This document shows, in pieces, positions 1 to 7,620 of a stretch of 37,277 bases of DNA. This DNA is from Oscillochloris sp. ZM17-4 (GTDB lineage: Bacteria > Chloroflexota > Chloroflexia > Chloroflexales > Chloroflexaceae), in contig NZ_JAIEWN010000053.1 in NCBI RefSeq assembly GCF_019599295.1, positions 1 to 37,277 on the forward strand, read 5' to 3'. The notes under the pieces are model-generated. The model had not been told where the DNA came from, did not search any database, and worked only from the letters and a program-made list of their open reading frames with translations. Position 1 is the stretch's first letter; each line of letters starts with the position of its first letter. Both the position numbers and the translations under genes were made by a program.

Positions 1-39
1 GCGCCGATCCTACTGGCGGGGCACCCGCTGGGAACCTAG
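1..39 (+). CDS. Possible 3' end of an upstream gene (partial)
   Basis: Frame 1 is open from the window edge to a TAG at 37-39 and reads APILLAGHPLGT. It is followed 21 bases later by a strong hairpin at 61-95, which is the order expected for the last codons of a gene and its terminator. Twelve codons are too few to identify anything, and the assignment rests only on this arrangement. Confidence 0.2.
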   Translation, partial: APILLAGHPLGT

Positions 40-60
40 GTCCATGCACCCTCACCCCAA

Positions 61-95
61 CCGCGCCGCCCCTGACACTGTCAGGGGCGGCGCGG
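61..95 (+). terminator. GC-rich hairpin, probable terminator of the upstream gene
   Basis: A perfect 15-bp stem (61-75 pairs with 81-95) closes a five-base loop. It is followed by TGTTATCT, with no real T-run, so it is a terminator-like hairpin rather than a textbook intrinsic terminator. It separates the stop at 39 from the response regulator starting at 157. Confidence 0.5.
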
Positions 96-156
96 TGTTA
101 TCTCCGATCGTCGGTTGAACAAAGGAGCCATCTCCTCTGCGTGCGGAGCAACTCTT

Positions 157-1194
157 ATGACTCGTGTCCTCCTCGCCGATGATCACGCTGTGGTTCGCGC
201 CGGTATTGCGAATGCGCTATCAGGCATCCCTGATCTGCTGGTTGTGGGCGAGGTTGGGGATGGCTTTACGCTGTTTGCTGCCCTCCAGAGCCTCCATCCC
301 GACTGTCTGCTGATCGATGTTACGATGCCTCATTTTGAGCCGATTGCTGATATTGGTCGCGCTCATGAGATGTATCCTCAGATGAAGATCCTTGTTGTGA
401 GCGCCTATGACGATGATATCTACGTCCAAGGGCTCCTGGCAGTTGGTGTGAATGGATACCACCTGAAGGATCAGCCGCTGAAAGATCTTCAGCTCGCCGT
501 GCAGCGCGTGCTTGCTGGCGAGCGTTGGATCTGTAGCCCGCTCGTGGATAAGTTGGTGCGGCTGCGCGAGGCGTCCCCGCTGACTCTTACGGAGCGTCAG
601 CGTGAGCTGCTGCTCTGTCTCCAGGAAGGCCTGGATAACCTCGGGATCGCCCGGCGTACTGGCCTGAGCGTGAAGACGGTGGAGAATCATTTGACGCGGC
701 TCTATAGGCATCTTGGCGTGCAGAGTCGGCTTGAGGCGGTGAGCTATGTGCATCAACATGCTACTGCTATAGGCTTAGGTGGCTCTGCGTCTCCGCCTCT
801 TGCGCGTGAGAGTGATCGCTATCCTCCACGCTTTGTGCTGATGATTGTCGATGATAATGTGCGCTACCGCACGCAGCTTCGTCGTATGATTGGTAAGGCC
901 TACCCTGCTGCTCTGATCCTTGAGGTAGGCGGCACGCAGGAGGCGCTCCGTCTGGCGCAGGCAAACCCGCCGCAGCTTGCGCTCGTCGATGTGGTGCTTG
1001 GCGATGAGAGTGGGATCGATTGTGCTCGCATGCTGCATAGTGCGCTGCCGTCGGTGCGCGTTGTGCTCTTTAGCGCATACCCGGATAGAGAGTTTCATCG
1101 CCAGGGCATCGCTGCCGGCGCCGTGGCCTTCCTTGATAAGAAGGATGTTGATGCGGCCGCCTTGCGCGAGCTGATCGATGATGTGGTCGTGTGA
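157..1194 (+). CDS. Response regulator with REC - LuxR-type HTH - REC architecture
   Basis: This is a 345-residue regulator of the NarL/FixJ class with an extra receiver. The first receiver (about residues 1-115) has the acidic pair in LLADDH, the phospho-acceptor Asp in CLLIDVTMP and a lysine in YHLKDQ. A LuxR-type helix-turn-helix follows (about 140-200, with GLSVKTVENHLTRLYRHLGV). A second receiver (about 220-340) has MIVDDN, the acceptor Asp in LALVDVVLG and FLDKKD. The frame is open from a TTG at 115, but the ATG at 157 is preceded by GGAG at a good distance and begins exactly at the receiver. No histidine kinase is adjacent. The PadR gene downstream has its own promoter, so the two are probably separate units. 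The target is unknown; two receivers around one DNA-binding domain suggest that two phospho-inputs are combined. Confidence 0.9.
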   Translation: MTRVLLADDHAVVRAGIANALSGIPDLLVVGEVGDGFTLFAALQSLHPDCLLIDVTMPHFEPIADIGRAHEMYPQMKILVVSAYDDDIYVQGLLAVGVNGYHLKDQPLKDLQLAVQRVLAGERWICSPLVDKLVRLREASPLTLTERQRELLLCLQEGLDNLGIARRTGLSVKTVENHLTRLYRHLGVQSRLEAVSYVHQHATAIGLGGSASPPLARESDRYPPRFVLMIVDDNVRYRTQLRRMIGKAYPAALILEVGGTQEALRLAQANPPQLALVDVVLGDESGIDCARMLHSALPSVRVVLFSAYPDREFHRQGIAAGAVAFLDKKDVDAAALRELIDDVVV

Positions 1195-1198
1195 GGGT

Positions 1199-1227
1199 TT
1201 GACAAGTTACGAGCCTGGAGATATACT
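1199..1227 (+). promoter_or_regulatory. Sigma-70-type promoter of the PadR gene
   Basis: TTGACA at 1199-1204, a 17-base spacer and TATACT at 1222-1227 form a near-consensus promoter. It starts five bases after the response regulator stop codon and lies 34 bases upstream of the PadR start at 1262. The 1228-1261 stretch between the -10 and the start is where PadR autoregulation would be expected, but no operator was identified. Confidence 0.75.
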
Positions 1228-1261
1228 CAGTTCTGATTATTCCACTAAGGGACATGAGTGT

Positions 1262-1810
1262 ATGACCATGGATCGTCAACTGTTGCTGCTTGGCCTGCTG
1301 CGCGCCCAGGAGATGCACGGCTACCAGCTGAATGAGTTCATCGATGAGCAGATGAACTTTTGTGTTGACCTGAAGCGCTCAACGGCCTACTACCTGCTCG
1401 ATAAGCTCTGCCGCGAGGGGCATGTGGCGGAGGAGATCGAGCGCGAGGGCAATCGCCCCGAGCGAAAAGTCTATCGGATCACGCCGACTGGCGAGGCGCG
1501 CTTTCAGGAGTTGCTCCGTCAGAATCTCGCGGCCTATGATCCACCCGTCTATGCCGAGGATATTGGTGTTATCTTTGAGCATCAGCTAGCAGCCGATGAG
1601 AGCCTACGCCTTCTCTCCGCGCGGCGCGATGCGATCTTGGCTCACCGTGCGCAGATGGAGGCGCTCCACGTGAGTCTGCCGCCCTCACATACAGCGGTGA
1701 TCGAGCACCATCTGCTTCATCTCGACGCTGAGATCACATGGGTCGACCGGCTGATCGCTGCGCGCTCCGCCAACTCCTCTCACTCTACCGCTGATCCCAC
1801 TCCCTCCTAG
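1262..1810 (+). CDS. PadR family transcriptional regulator
   Basis: The 182-residue protein has a PadR-type winged helix at residues 1-85: LLLLGLLRAQEMHGYQLNEF, then STAYYLLDKLCREGHV and RKVYRITPTGEARF. A helical C-terminal half (about 95-175) is of the Vir/PadR-C dimerisation type. PadR proteins usually repress nearby transporter or detoxification genes and release DNA when they bind a hydrophobic ligand. Here the next two genes are a DrrA/DrrB-type ABC exporter, a classic PadR target. The frame is open from 1178, but AGGGA at 1248-1252 sits nine bases before the ATG at 1262, and the domain begins there. The family call is secure; the ligand is unknown. Confidence 0.92.
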   Translation: MTMDRQLLLLGLLRAQEMHGYQLNEFIDEQMNFCVDLKRSTAYYLLDKLCREGHVAEEIEREGNRPERKVYRITPTGEARFQELLRQNLAAYDPPVYAEDIGVIFEHQLAADESLRLLSARRDAILAHRAQMEALHVSLPPSHTAVIEHHLLHLDAEITWVDRLIAARSANSSHSTADPTPS

Positions 1811-1903
1811 TCCGCCGATCACGGGTCGAGCTGCGCGCTCCCTAGAGATGATCGCAGGTTGCAGAATGATCTTCGGCAATACCGCAAAACTCGCCCTGTG
1901 CGG

Positions 1904-1987
1904 CGTCGCCCGGCGGCTGAAGCCGCCGGGCGACGGTCTGCGAAGGCCGCCTGCGCGGCCTCAGGCAGGCCGCGCAGGCGGCCTTCG
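1904..1987. repeat. Pair of perfect palindromes (REP-like) in the PadR/ABC intergenic region
   Basis: The roughly 300-base gap between 1811 and 2113 holds no gene. It contains two back-to-back perfect hairpins: 1904-1918 with 1921-1935 (15 bp), and 1941-1960 with 1968-1987 (20 bp, seven-base loop). The core GGCGGCTGAAGCCGCC recurs in shorter form at 35215-35227, so this is probably a dispersed palindromic repeat rather than a gene-specific terminator. It may still lower read-through from the PadR gene into the transporter. Confidence 0.65.
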
Positions 1988-2113
1988 TTGGACAAGAGCC
2001 CGCCCGTGTACGGGCCGGGCACGCGCAGCGTGACAGGGTGACGTTTGCGCTACTGCGATCTTCGCCTTTGGACTTCAGATGTCTCTCTCTGCGCTAGATG
2101 AATGAGGATAGTG

Positions 2114-3061
2114 ATGAGTGATATGGCGATCGAGGCCCGTGGCCTCGTAAAGCGCTATGGCGATCTGGTGGCTGTCGATGGGGTCGACCTTCAGGTTGAG
2201 GCTGGCGCGATCTATGCGATGCTTGGCCCGAATGGCGCTGGTAAGACGACGACGATCGGGATGCTGACCACCCTGGTGCGGCCGACGTCCGGCATTGCGC
2301 GGGTTGCCGGCTTCGATGTGCTGGCTCAGGCTGAGCAGGTGCGTAGCCGGATTGGGGTGACGTTTCAGGATATCGTGCTCGATCAGGATCTGACCGGGCG
2401 GCAGGTGCTCGATATCCACGGGCGACTCTACCGGCAGGGCGGCGATCTGCGCCGCAAGCGGATCGTCGATCTGGTGGATCTTGTGCAGCTCGGCGATGCG
2501 ATCGACCGTATTGTCAAGACCTACTCGGGCGGCATGAAGCGCCGACTTGAGCTGGCCCGCGGCCTGATGACCGACCCCGCCGTGCTCTTCCTCGATGAGC
2601 CGACCCAGGGGCTCGACCCGCAGAACCGTGAGGGTATCTGGAGCTATATCCGCGACCTGAACCGACAGAGCGGTCTGACGGTGCTGCTGACGACGCACTA
2701 TATGGAGGAGGCTGAGGCGCTTGCTCATCAGGTGGGCATTGTTGATCGTGGTAAGCTTGTTGCCCAGGGCACGCCATCTGGCCTTGTCACTCAGCTTGGC
2801 GCCGATGTGATCCGCGTGCGCGGACACGGCGACCCCGCGCACTTTGTCGCGGAGATCAAGGGCATGTCCTTCGTCGAGCGGGTCGAGTCCGACAGTGATA
2901 GCGGCAATGTCTCGGTGTATGTTGATAGTGGCAGCCGGCGGCTGGTGGAGATCGTCGGAGCCAGCGGCGGCAATGGCTACCGCGTGGAGGATGTGACGAT
3001 CGCCCGGCCGAGCCTCGCCGACGCCTTCCTCCATCACACGGGCCGGGCGCTGAGAGACTAG
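2114..3061 (+). CDS. DrrA-type ABC transporter ATP-binding protein
   Basis: This is the nucleotide-binding subunit (315 residues) of an ABC-2 exporter. The Walker A is GPNGAGKTTT (about residues 36-45), the Q-loop lies in VTFQDI, the signature is YSGGMKRRLE, the Walker B is VLFLDEPTQGLDP and the switch His is in TTHYMEEA. A C-terminal extension of about 90 residues after the core ATPase is typical of the daunorubicin-resistance (DrrA) group. The ATG at 2114 is preceded by GAGG at six bases; the upstream in-frame ATG at 2102 has no ribosome site. The permease starts 13 bases after the stop, so the two are co-transcribed. The substrate cannot be told from sequence; a drug or lipid-like compound is usual for the family. 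Confidence 0.93.
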   Translation: MSDMAIEARGLVKRYGDLVAVDGVDLQVEAGAIYAMLGPNGAGKTTTIGMLTTLVRPTSGIARVAGFDVLAQAEQVRSRIGVTFQDIVLDQDLTGRQVLDIHGRLYRQGGDLRRKRIVDLVDLVQLGDAIDRIVKTYSGGMKRRLELARGLMTDPAVLFLDEPTQGLDPQNREGIWSYIRDLNRQSGLTVLLTTHYMEEAEALAHQVGIVDRGKLVAQGTPSGLVTQLGADVIRVRGHGDPAHFVAEIKGMSFVERVESDSDSGNVSVYVDSGSRRLVEIVGASGGNGYRVEDVTIARPSLADAFLHHTGRALRD

Positions 3062-3074
3062 AAAGGGTATGGCG

Positions 3075-3830
3075 ATGTATGCGACCTATGTGATCTGGTC
3101 GAAGCATATGACGAAGTTCTGGCGCAGCACTGAGGAGCTTGTTGGCCTGGCGCTCCAGTCGGTGCTGTGGGTCCTGCTGTTCGGGGTGGGCATGCGCGGG
3201 ATGATCGGGGATGTGGGCGGGAGCGACTATATGTCCTACATTCTGCCTGGGATCATCGCCCTGAGCACCCTGGGCGGGGCTGTGGGCGGCGGGATGGTGC
3301 TGCTCGATGAGCGGCTGCGCGGCATCACCAAAGAGTATCTGGTCGCGCCCATCCCGCGGCTGAGCATCCTGCTGGGGAATGCCACCAGCACTGCCACGAA
3401 GGCGATGATCCAGGCGGCGATCATGCTGGTCGTCGGCGTGCTGATGGGCGCCCACCTGGCGGTGAACCCGCTGGGCTGGCTCGCGGCCCTGCTGCTTCTG
3501 GCGCTCTTTGCGATCGGCTTCAGCGGGCTGGCCCTGGCGGTCGCCGCCGTGTCGCGTTCGATCGCCGGCTACCACGGCATGATCTTCCTCTTCAACCTGC
3601 CGCTGCTCTTTGCCTCAAACGCCCTCTACCCGCTGTCGGTGCTCCCCGGCTGGATGCGGGTGATCGTGCTGCTCAACCCGACGACCTATCTGATCGACGC
3701 CGTACGCTCGCTGGCCTTTGGCGTGGCCCCTACGCTGCCCCTGCTGCTTAGCCTGGCCGTGGTACTCCTCTTCGCTGTTCTCGGCACCTGGATGGCGCTG
3801 AGCCTCTTCCAGCGCAGCATCCGCGGGTAG
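3075..3830 (+). CDS. ABC-2 type (DrrB-like) permease
   Basis: The 251-residue integral membrane protein has six hydrophobic stretches: an N-terminal one near 20-45, a pair around 50-85, one at about 105-130, one at about 140-165 and one near the end (LPLLLSLAVVLLFAVLGTW). It also carries the ABC-2 signature around NLPLLFASNALYPLSVLPGW. It forms the channel partner of the ATPase directly upstream. AAAGGG at 3062-3067 is well spaced for the ATG at 3075; the ATG at 3069 is also in frame but too close. It ends just before the convergent LytM gene. Confidence 0.9.
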   Translation: MYATYVIWSKHMTKFWRSTEELVGLALQSVLWVLLFGVGMRGMIGDVGGSDYMSYILPGIIALSTLGGAVGGGMVLLDERLRGITKEYLVAPIPRLSILLGNATSTATKAMIQAAIMLVVGVLMGAHLAVNPLGWLAALLLLALFAIGFSGLALAVAAVSRSIAGYHGMIFLFNLPLLFASNALYPLSVLPGWMRVIVLLNPTTYLIDAVRSLAFGVAPTLPLLLSLAVVLLFAVLGTWMALSLFQRSIRG

Positions 3831-3838
3831 TGTCCAAT

Positions 3839-3866
3839 TGCACCATGCCACCACCTCAATGGTGCA
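3839..3866. terminator. Hairpin between convergent genes
   Basis: TGCACCAT (3839-3846) pairs with ATGGTGCA (3859-3866) across a 12-base loop in the 47-base gap between the permease and the convergent LytM gene. There is no T-run. Its position suits a shared, weak bidirectional terminator. Confidence 0.4.
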
Positions 3867-3877
3867 TGGTGCATTGC

Positions 3878-4861
3878 TCAGCACCCCACAAGCTCCGTGG
3901 GGTTCACATTCACCTCCCCATCCCAGACCTGATAGTCGAGGTGCGGGCCGCTCGACGCGCCGCTGCTTCCGATCATGCCGATCACCTCGCCGGCGCGCAC
4001 GTGCTGCCCGCTGATGACGGTGACGATGGCCAGGTGTGAGTAGCCGGTGCGCCAGGAGCTGGCCTCGTCGCTCACCCACACGTGGTTCCCCGCCGGGTAG
4101 CTGTCCAGATCGACTCGGATCGTGCCGTCGTGGGTTGCCACCACCGGCGTGTACCATGTGGCGCCCGGATCGGCGTAGCCATCGCTATCGCCGTCCACGG
4201 CGAGGTCGATGGCACCCCAGATGCTCGCCGGGGCGTGGCTACCGACGCCGTAGCCCTGGGTGATCACCACGCTGCCGGCTGTCGGCTGCACCGGGCACCC
4301 TGCTGGCCCTTCGGCGGTGAGCTGGAACTTCGGCGTCGGCGCGGCGGGCATCGGCGTTTGCAGTAGCGCCGGGGCGATCGGATCGGGGTGAGCTGCCGCA
4401 CGGTGTGCCAGCGCCTCCAGGCTGGCTCGGTATGTGGCGATGGCCGCGCTCTTCGCAGAGCTGATGGCAAGATCCCCTACAGCGCCGACCACTGCTGGCT
4501 CTGGCACAGGGGTGGAGTGTGTCGCCCTGAGGGACGGCATAGGGACATTGATCTGCGGGAGATCTCCCCGCATCGCTGCTGTGGCGAGCGTCGCGGCCAG
4601 GGCGATGGCGAACAGGGCTGGCGCGCCGGCCATGTGTGCATCTGGCCTGGTCAGCGCTGTGCTGTGCGCTGGCTGCTGTGGCGGGGCGAGGTCGGTAGCC
4701 CGCACGCCGAGCACAAAGGCCAGCAGCTCCTGCTCGCGCCAGGAGAGCGCCCGTAGGCCATACTCGGCCTCAGCGATGGCGCGGGCCGGCATCCCGGTGA
4801 GATGTGCGAGGTCGAGGAATGTGAGGGCTCTGTTCGTGCGGAGGGTGCGCAGGGGTGTCAT
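3878..4861 (-). CDS. Membrane protein with N-terminal XRE-type HTH and C-terminal LytM/M23-like domain
   Basis: The 327-residue protein has three parts. Residues 1-60 look like an XRE/Cro helix-turn-helix (LTFLDLAHLTGMPARAIAEA). A single membrane segment lies at about 81-97 (PALFAIALAATLATAAM). The outside part ends in a LytM/M23 fold (about 195-325: SVVITQGYG, PVVATHDGTI, YSHLAI, AGEVIGMIGSSG, SGPHLDYQVW). This is the layout of RodZ-like cell-shape proteins with a LytM domain in place of the usual outer domain. Two of the expected zinc ligands differ: the His of HxGxD is W215 (Asp D219 kept) and the second His of HxH is D309; H276 and H307 are kept. A DxDxDGxxD loop (D223-D231) follows the altered motif. 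The start at 4861 has GGGAGG just upstream; the ATG at 4891 has none. It may be a non-catalytic, EnvC-like activator. Confidence 0.8.
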   Translation of the reverse strand: MTPLRTLRTNRALTFLDLAHLTGMPARAIAEAEYGLRALSWREQELLAFVLGVRATDLAPPQQPAHSTALTRPDAHMAGAPALFAIALAATLATAAMRGDLPQINVPMPSLRATHSTPVPEPAVVGAVGDLAISSAKSAAIATYRASLEALAHRAAAHPDPIAPALLQTPMPAAPTPKFQLTAEGPAGCPVQPTAGSVVITQGYGVGSHAPASIWGAIDLAVDGDSDGYADPGATWYTPVVATHDGTIRVDLDSYPAGNHVWVSDEASSWRTGYSHLAIVTVISGQHVRAGEVIGMIGSSGASSGPHLDYQVWDGEVNVNPTELVGC

Positions 4862-4958
4862 CGGGCCTCCCGAGATGCAGAACGGCGACATGCTTATAAC
4901 GTAGCATGTCGCCGACTGCGGAGGCCCGCGCGCGGATGACAGGACGCCAACAGGAAGA

Positions 4959-5240
4959 TTACTGGACTATTGCGTCCTCTTCGGCGATGGGGTTCGCCGT
5001 AACCTCGGCCAGCTTCCGGACCTGCTCGCGTCGCTCAAGGAGCTTAAATACGCCGAAGCCTACGGCTGCTCCCACCACGCCGCCCGGCCAGATCATCCAC
5101 TCGGCGTGGATCTTGATGCTGGTGATGAAGAAGGCGGTGAAGATAAAAAGAAATACCAGCCCAGTGACCATATAGACTTCAAAGCTGGTGCTGGCGAGGT
5201 AGACCTCGTCGCGCGGGCTGAATCGGCGCTGCTGTGCCAT
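4959..5240 (-). CDS. Small two-helix membrane protein, function unknown
   Basis: A 93-residue protein with a short basic N-terminus and two hydrophobic segments (about 22-43, VYMVTGLVFLFIFTAFFITS, and 47-66, AEWMIWPGGVVGAAVGFGVF), followed by a charged cytoplasmic tail (KLLERREQVRKLAEVTANP). AGGAG sits seven bases before the ATG, so the start is secure. I recognise no family. It is transcribed in the same direction as its neighbours, with roughly 100-base gaps on each side, so it may be its own unit. Confidence 0.7.
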   Translation of the reverse strand: MAQQRRFSPRDEVYLASTSFEVYMVTGLVFLFIFTAFFITSIKIHAEWMIWPGGVVGAAVGFGVFKLLERREQVRKLAEVTANPIAEEDAIVQ

Positions 5241-5341
5241 GTTATGCTCCTTCTGCTAGGGGATACCCCTATGCTATCATAGGTGCCTCTGTTGCGCCAG
5301 AAGCACAACTGTTGCATTGCGCGTTAGAAGGCTGTGCGTGC

Positions 5342-6523
5342 TCAGATCAGCATCAGCTCGCGCTGGTAGCTGCTGAGGAAGCGGCAGCCCTCGGCGGTGA
5401 CGACGACGTCCTCCTCCAGGGCGAGGTAGCCAGCCGGCGTGGGCACGCCGAGCTCCAGGGTGTAGATGTGGCCAACTTCGACCAGCTGATCGGGGGCGCT
5501 CCCGTAGCGCGCCCAGCGCGGTCCGAGCAGGGGGCCGCCGTCGTGGCATGCCCGGCCGAGCCCGTGCCCGAGGGCGTGGCGGTACTCGGGGTAGCCGGCG
5601 TCGACGATCACCTTTCGTGCGGCGGCGTCCACCTGCCAGCCGTAGACGCCGGGGCGTAGAGCCGCCGCCCCGGCGTCGATCGCCGCGATGACCGTCTCCC
5701 ATGCGCGCTGGACCTCGGCGGGCGGCGCGCTCTCCCCGGGGCGGAGCACGTACCACATGCGCTGGATGTCGGAGCAGTACTCCTCCTTGATCACGCCCAG
5801 GTCCATATGGACCAGATGTCCAGGCTGGACGGTGATGTGCGGCTGCGGCGCGACGTGGCCGAGGGGTGAGTCTGGGCCGGTGTTGACCGTCGGGCAGTAG
5901 CCCCAATCCCATGAGCTGGGCAGGCCGCGCCGTCGAAACTCGGCGTGAACGAAGTCGGCAAGTTCGAGCTCGCTGACTCCGGGGCGGATCTGGGCGCTCA
6001 CCAGGCCGACGATCTCCTCGGTCTCAGCGATGGCCGCACTGACGCGCGCCTGCTCGGCGGGGGTCTTGCGGGCGCGCAGGCGCGAGAGCAGCTCTCCGGC
6101 GGAGTCGAGTCGCCCGAGGTAGGGGGTGTCGGCCAGGATCTGATCGAGCATCTGTCGCATCCCGTAGGTCAGCCCGTCGGCGGTGTGGCTATCGAGGCTA
6201 TAGTTCAGCCCGATCCGCTGCGGGTCGAGCTTCTGGAGGGCTGCCAGCAGGGGTGCGCTGATATCCTCGTCGTAGCCGATCACCTCGGGAAAGACGCCGC
6301 TGAGGCGCACATTCTCTACATCGTAGCGGCCGACGATGGCGGTGCGCGAGCCGTCCTTGCCGAAGATCAGGGCCGAGGTCCAGGTCAGGCTGCTACCAAG
6401 CACCAGATCGATGCCGGGGTCGGGGCGCTCGCCCGTCTCGCGGACAAAGGTGAGCCAGCAGTCGAGGTCAAGCTCGCCAAGCAGCGCGCCGGCCTGATCG
6501 GCCTTCTCCATGTAGAGGGTCAT
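5342..6523 (-). CDS. M24 family (Xaa-Pro aminopeptidase/creatinase-like) metallopeptidase
   Basis: The 393-residue protein has an N-terminal creatinase-type domain (about 1-150) and a C-terminal pita-bread domain. The two-metal ligands are all present: D241 (VHMDLG), D252 (CSDIQR), H320 (HALGHGLG), E357 (YTLELG) and E371 (LALEEDVVVT). The family removes N-terminal residues before proline or splits related amide bonds in the cytoplasm. The His loop reads HGLGRACHDGG instead of the usual HGxGxxxHExP, so substrate choice may differ from classical PepP/PepQ. The ATG at 6523 has AGGAG at seven bases; the frame stays open upstream to 6601, but without a ribosome site. Confidence 0.88.
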   Translation of the reverse strand: MTLYMEKADQAGALLGELDLDCWLTFVRETGERPDPGIDLVLGSSLTWTSALIFGKDGSRTAIVGRYDVENVRLSGVFPEVIGYDEDISAPLLAALQKLDPQRIGLNYSLDSHTADGLTYGMRQMLDQILADTPYLGRLDSAGELLSRLRARKTPAEQARVSAAIAETEEIVGLVSAQIRPGVSELELADFVHAEFRRRGLPSSWDWGYCPTVNTGPDSPLGHVAPQPHITVQPGHLVHMDLGVIKEEYCSDIQRMWYVLRPGESAPPAEVQRAWETVIAAIDAGAAALRPGVYGWQVDAAARKVIVDAGYPEYRHALGHGLGRACHDGGPLLGPRWARYGSAPDQLVEVGHIYTLELGVPTPAGYLALEEDVVVTAEGCRFLSSYQRELMLI

Positions 6524-6560
6524 GTGCAGGCTCCTTCCTGAAAAATAGCCCGAATGTGCT

Positions 6561-6591
6561 GAGATGTGCCAGCGAGGGGCTGGCACATCTC
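6561..6591 (-). terminator. Hairpin between the 322-residue protein gene and the M24 peptidase gene
   Basis: A perfect 13-bp stem (6561-6573 with 6579-6591) with a five-base loop lies downstream of the gene ending at 6636. The core GCCAGC...GCTGGC is the same as in the hairpin at 29722-29754, so this may be a recurring terminator-like element. No T-run follows on the minus strand. Confidence 0.45.
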
Positions 6592-6635
6592 GACGCGTCA
6601 CGTGAAGATGCTGGGGCCACAGGCTTCAGGGCCGA

Positions 6636-7604
6636 TCACACTCGGCTCAGCTGGAGCCCGACCGCCTGGTAGCTGTTTGTCATCAGGTCGGTGATCTGCT
6701 GGAGCAGCGATGGCTTACACTCAGCCATCGACACCAGCCGCTGGTGGAACGACGTCGCAGGCGCGTAGGCCGCATCGATCTTATCCCAGAGCGGCAGCGC
6801 CTCTCCCTCAAGCCACCTCCAGCGATCCTCGAACCGCGCGAGCGAGACCTGCCCGGAGAGGACCGGCAGGAGGCCAAAGTAGCCGCTGAACCACGAACCA
6901 CCGGCTGAGTTCTGATCGGCCTTTTGGAAATCCAGTGCGCCACCGAGCGAGACGATCAGCTTGCCGAGCTGTGTCAGGCGATCCATAACGCCGGGCACAG
7001 TCACCTGCTGCTCGTGTCTGAGCAGCGTGATATTCCCGTCGCGGATCAGCGCTTTGCCGGCCTGGCGCTGGTCCGGGTCGGCAAGCTTCTTCACGCCCGC
7101 GTCAATCATGCGGAAGCCCTGGAGGAGATAGGGCTGCTCGCTCTCGGCCACATTCGCCTCGATCTCGTCTATGCCAGACTGCGCATAGGCGAGGTGAGCC
7201 CAGGCTACATCATCGAAGATCTGATCATTCCCCTGCTTGAGCAGATCGAGGTCGTTGAGCAGCAGCGGCCGGGTGGCGGCATCGTGGAGCGCGATAGGCA
7301 CGGTGAAGGCTAGGCTCATTCCCAGCTGATACAGCTGTAGGCTGAGTGCAAGCATGTCATCACCGGCACTGTTCTTCGGCACGGCGGCGAGGGCCCGCGG
7401 GGCCATCAGCATCTCCGCCACCTGGAGCCCAACCCCCACCTGATAGGATGCGAACGCGGCCATGCCCGCCCATTTAAACACATCCGGCTGCTGGAGGTAG
7501 CACTGGGCGTAGTACGCCGTAATCGCACGATTCCGATCGGTGTAGCGATCCTTCGATGGCAGTCGCTGTTCAAGCATCTGCTGCCACTCACGTTTTGTCG
7601 GCAT
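6636..7604 (-). CDS. Unrecognised 322-residue soluble protein
   Basis: I cannot assign this protein with confidence. It has no signal peptide and no clear membrane segment, and is largely helical, with several hydrophobic helices (about residues 50-75 and 95-120). A segment near 25-50 (RNRAITAYYAQCYLQQPDVF) and the later NITLLRHEQQV recall helical domains such as DUF2515, but this is only a visual similarity. The ATG at 7604 has GGAGG at a normal distance. The hydrolase gene upstream ends 16 bases earlier, so the two are almost certainly co-transcribed and may act on the same substrate. The frame is open further upstream, but that part lies inside the hydrolase gene. Confidence 0.75.
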   Translation of the reverse strand: MPTKREWQQMLEQRLPSKDRYTDRNRAITAYYAQCYLQQPDVFKWAGMAAFASYQVGVGLQVAEMLMAPRALAAVPKNSAGDDMLALSLQLYQLGMSLAFTVPIALHDAATRPLLLNDLDLLKQGNDQIFDDVAWAHLAYAQSGIDEIEANVAESEQPYLLQGFRMIDAGVKKLADPDQRQAGKALIRDGNITLLRHEQQVTVPGVMDRLTQLGKLIVSLGGALDFQKADQNSAGGSWFSGYFGLLPVLSGQVSLARFEDRWRWLEGEALPLWDKIDAAYAPATSFHQRLVSMAECKPSLLQQITDLMTNSYQAVGLQLSRV

Positions 7605-7620
7605 AGGAGCCTCCGTATAC

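Noticed and set aside
1848-2041. Short Arg-rich open frames over the palindromes
   Set aside because: They are translations of the inverted repeats, without ribosome sites.
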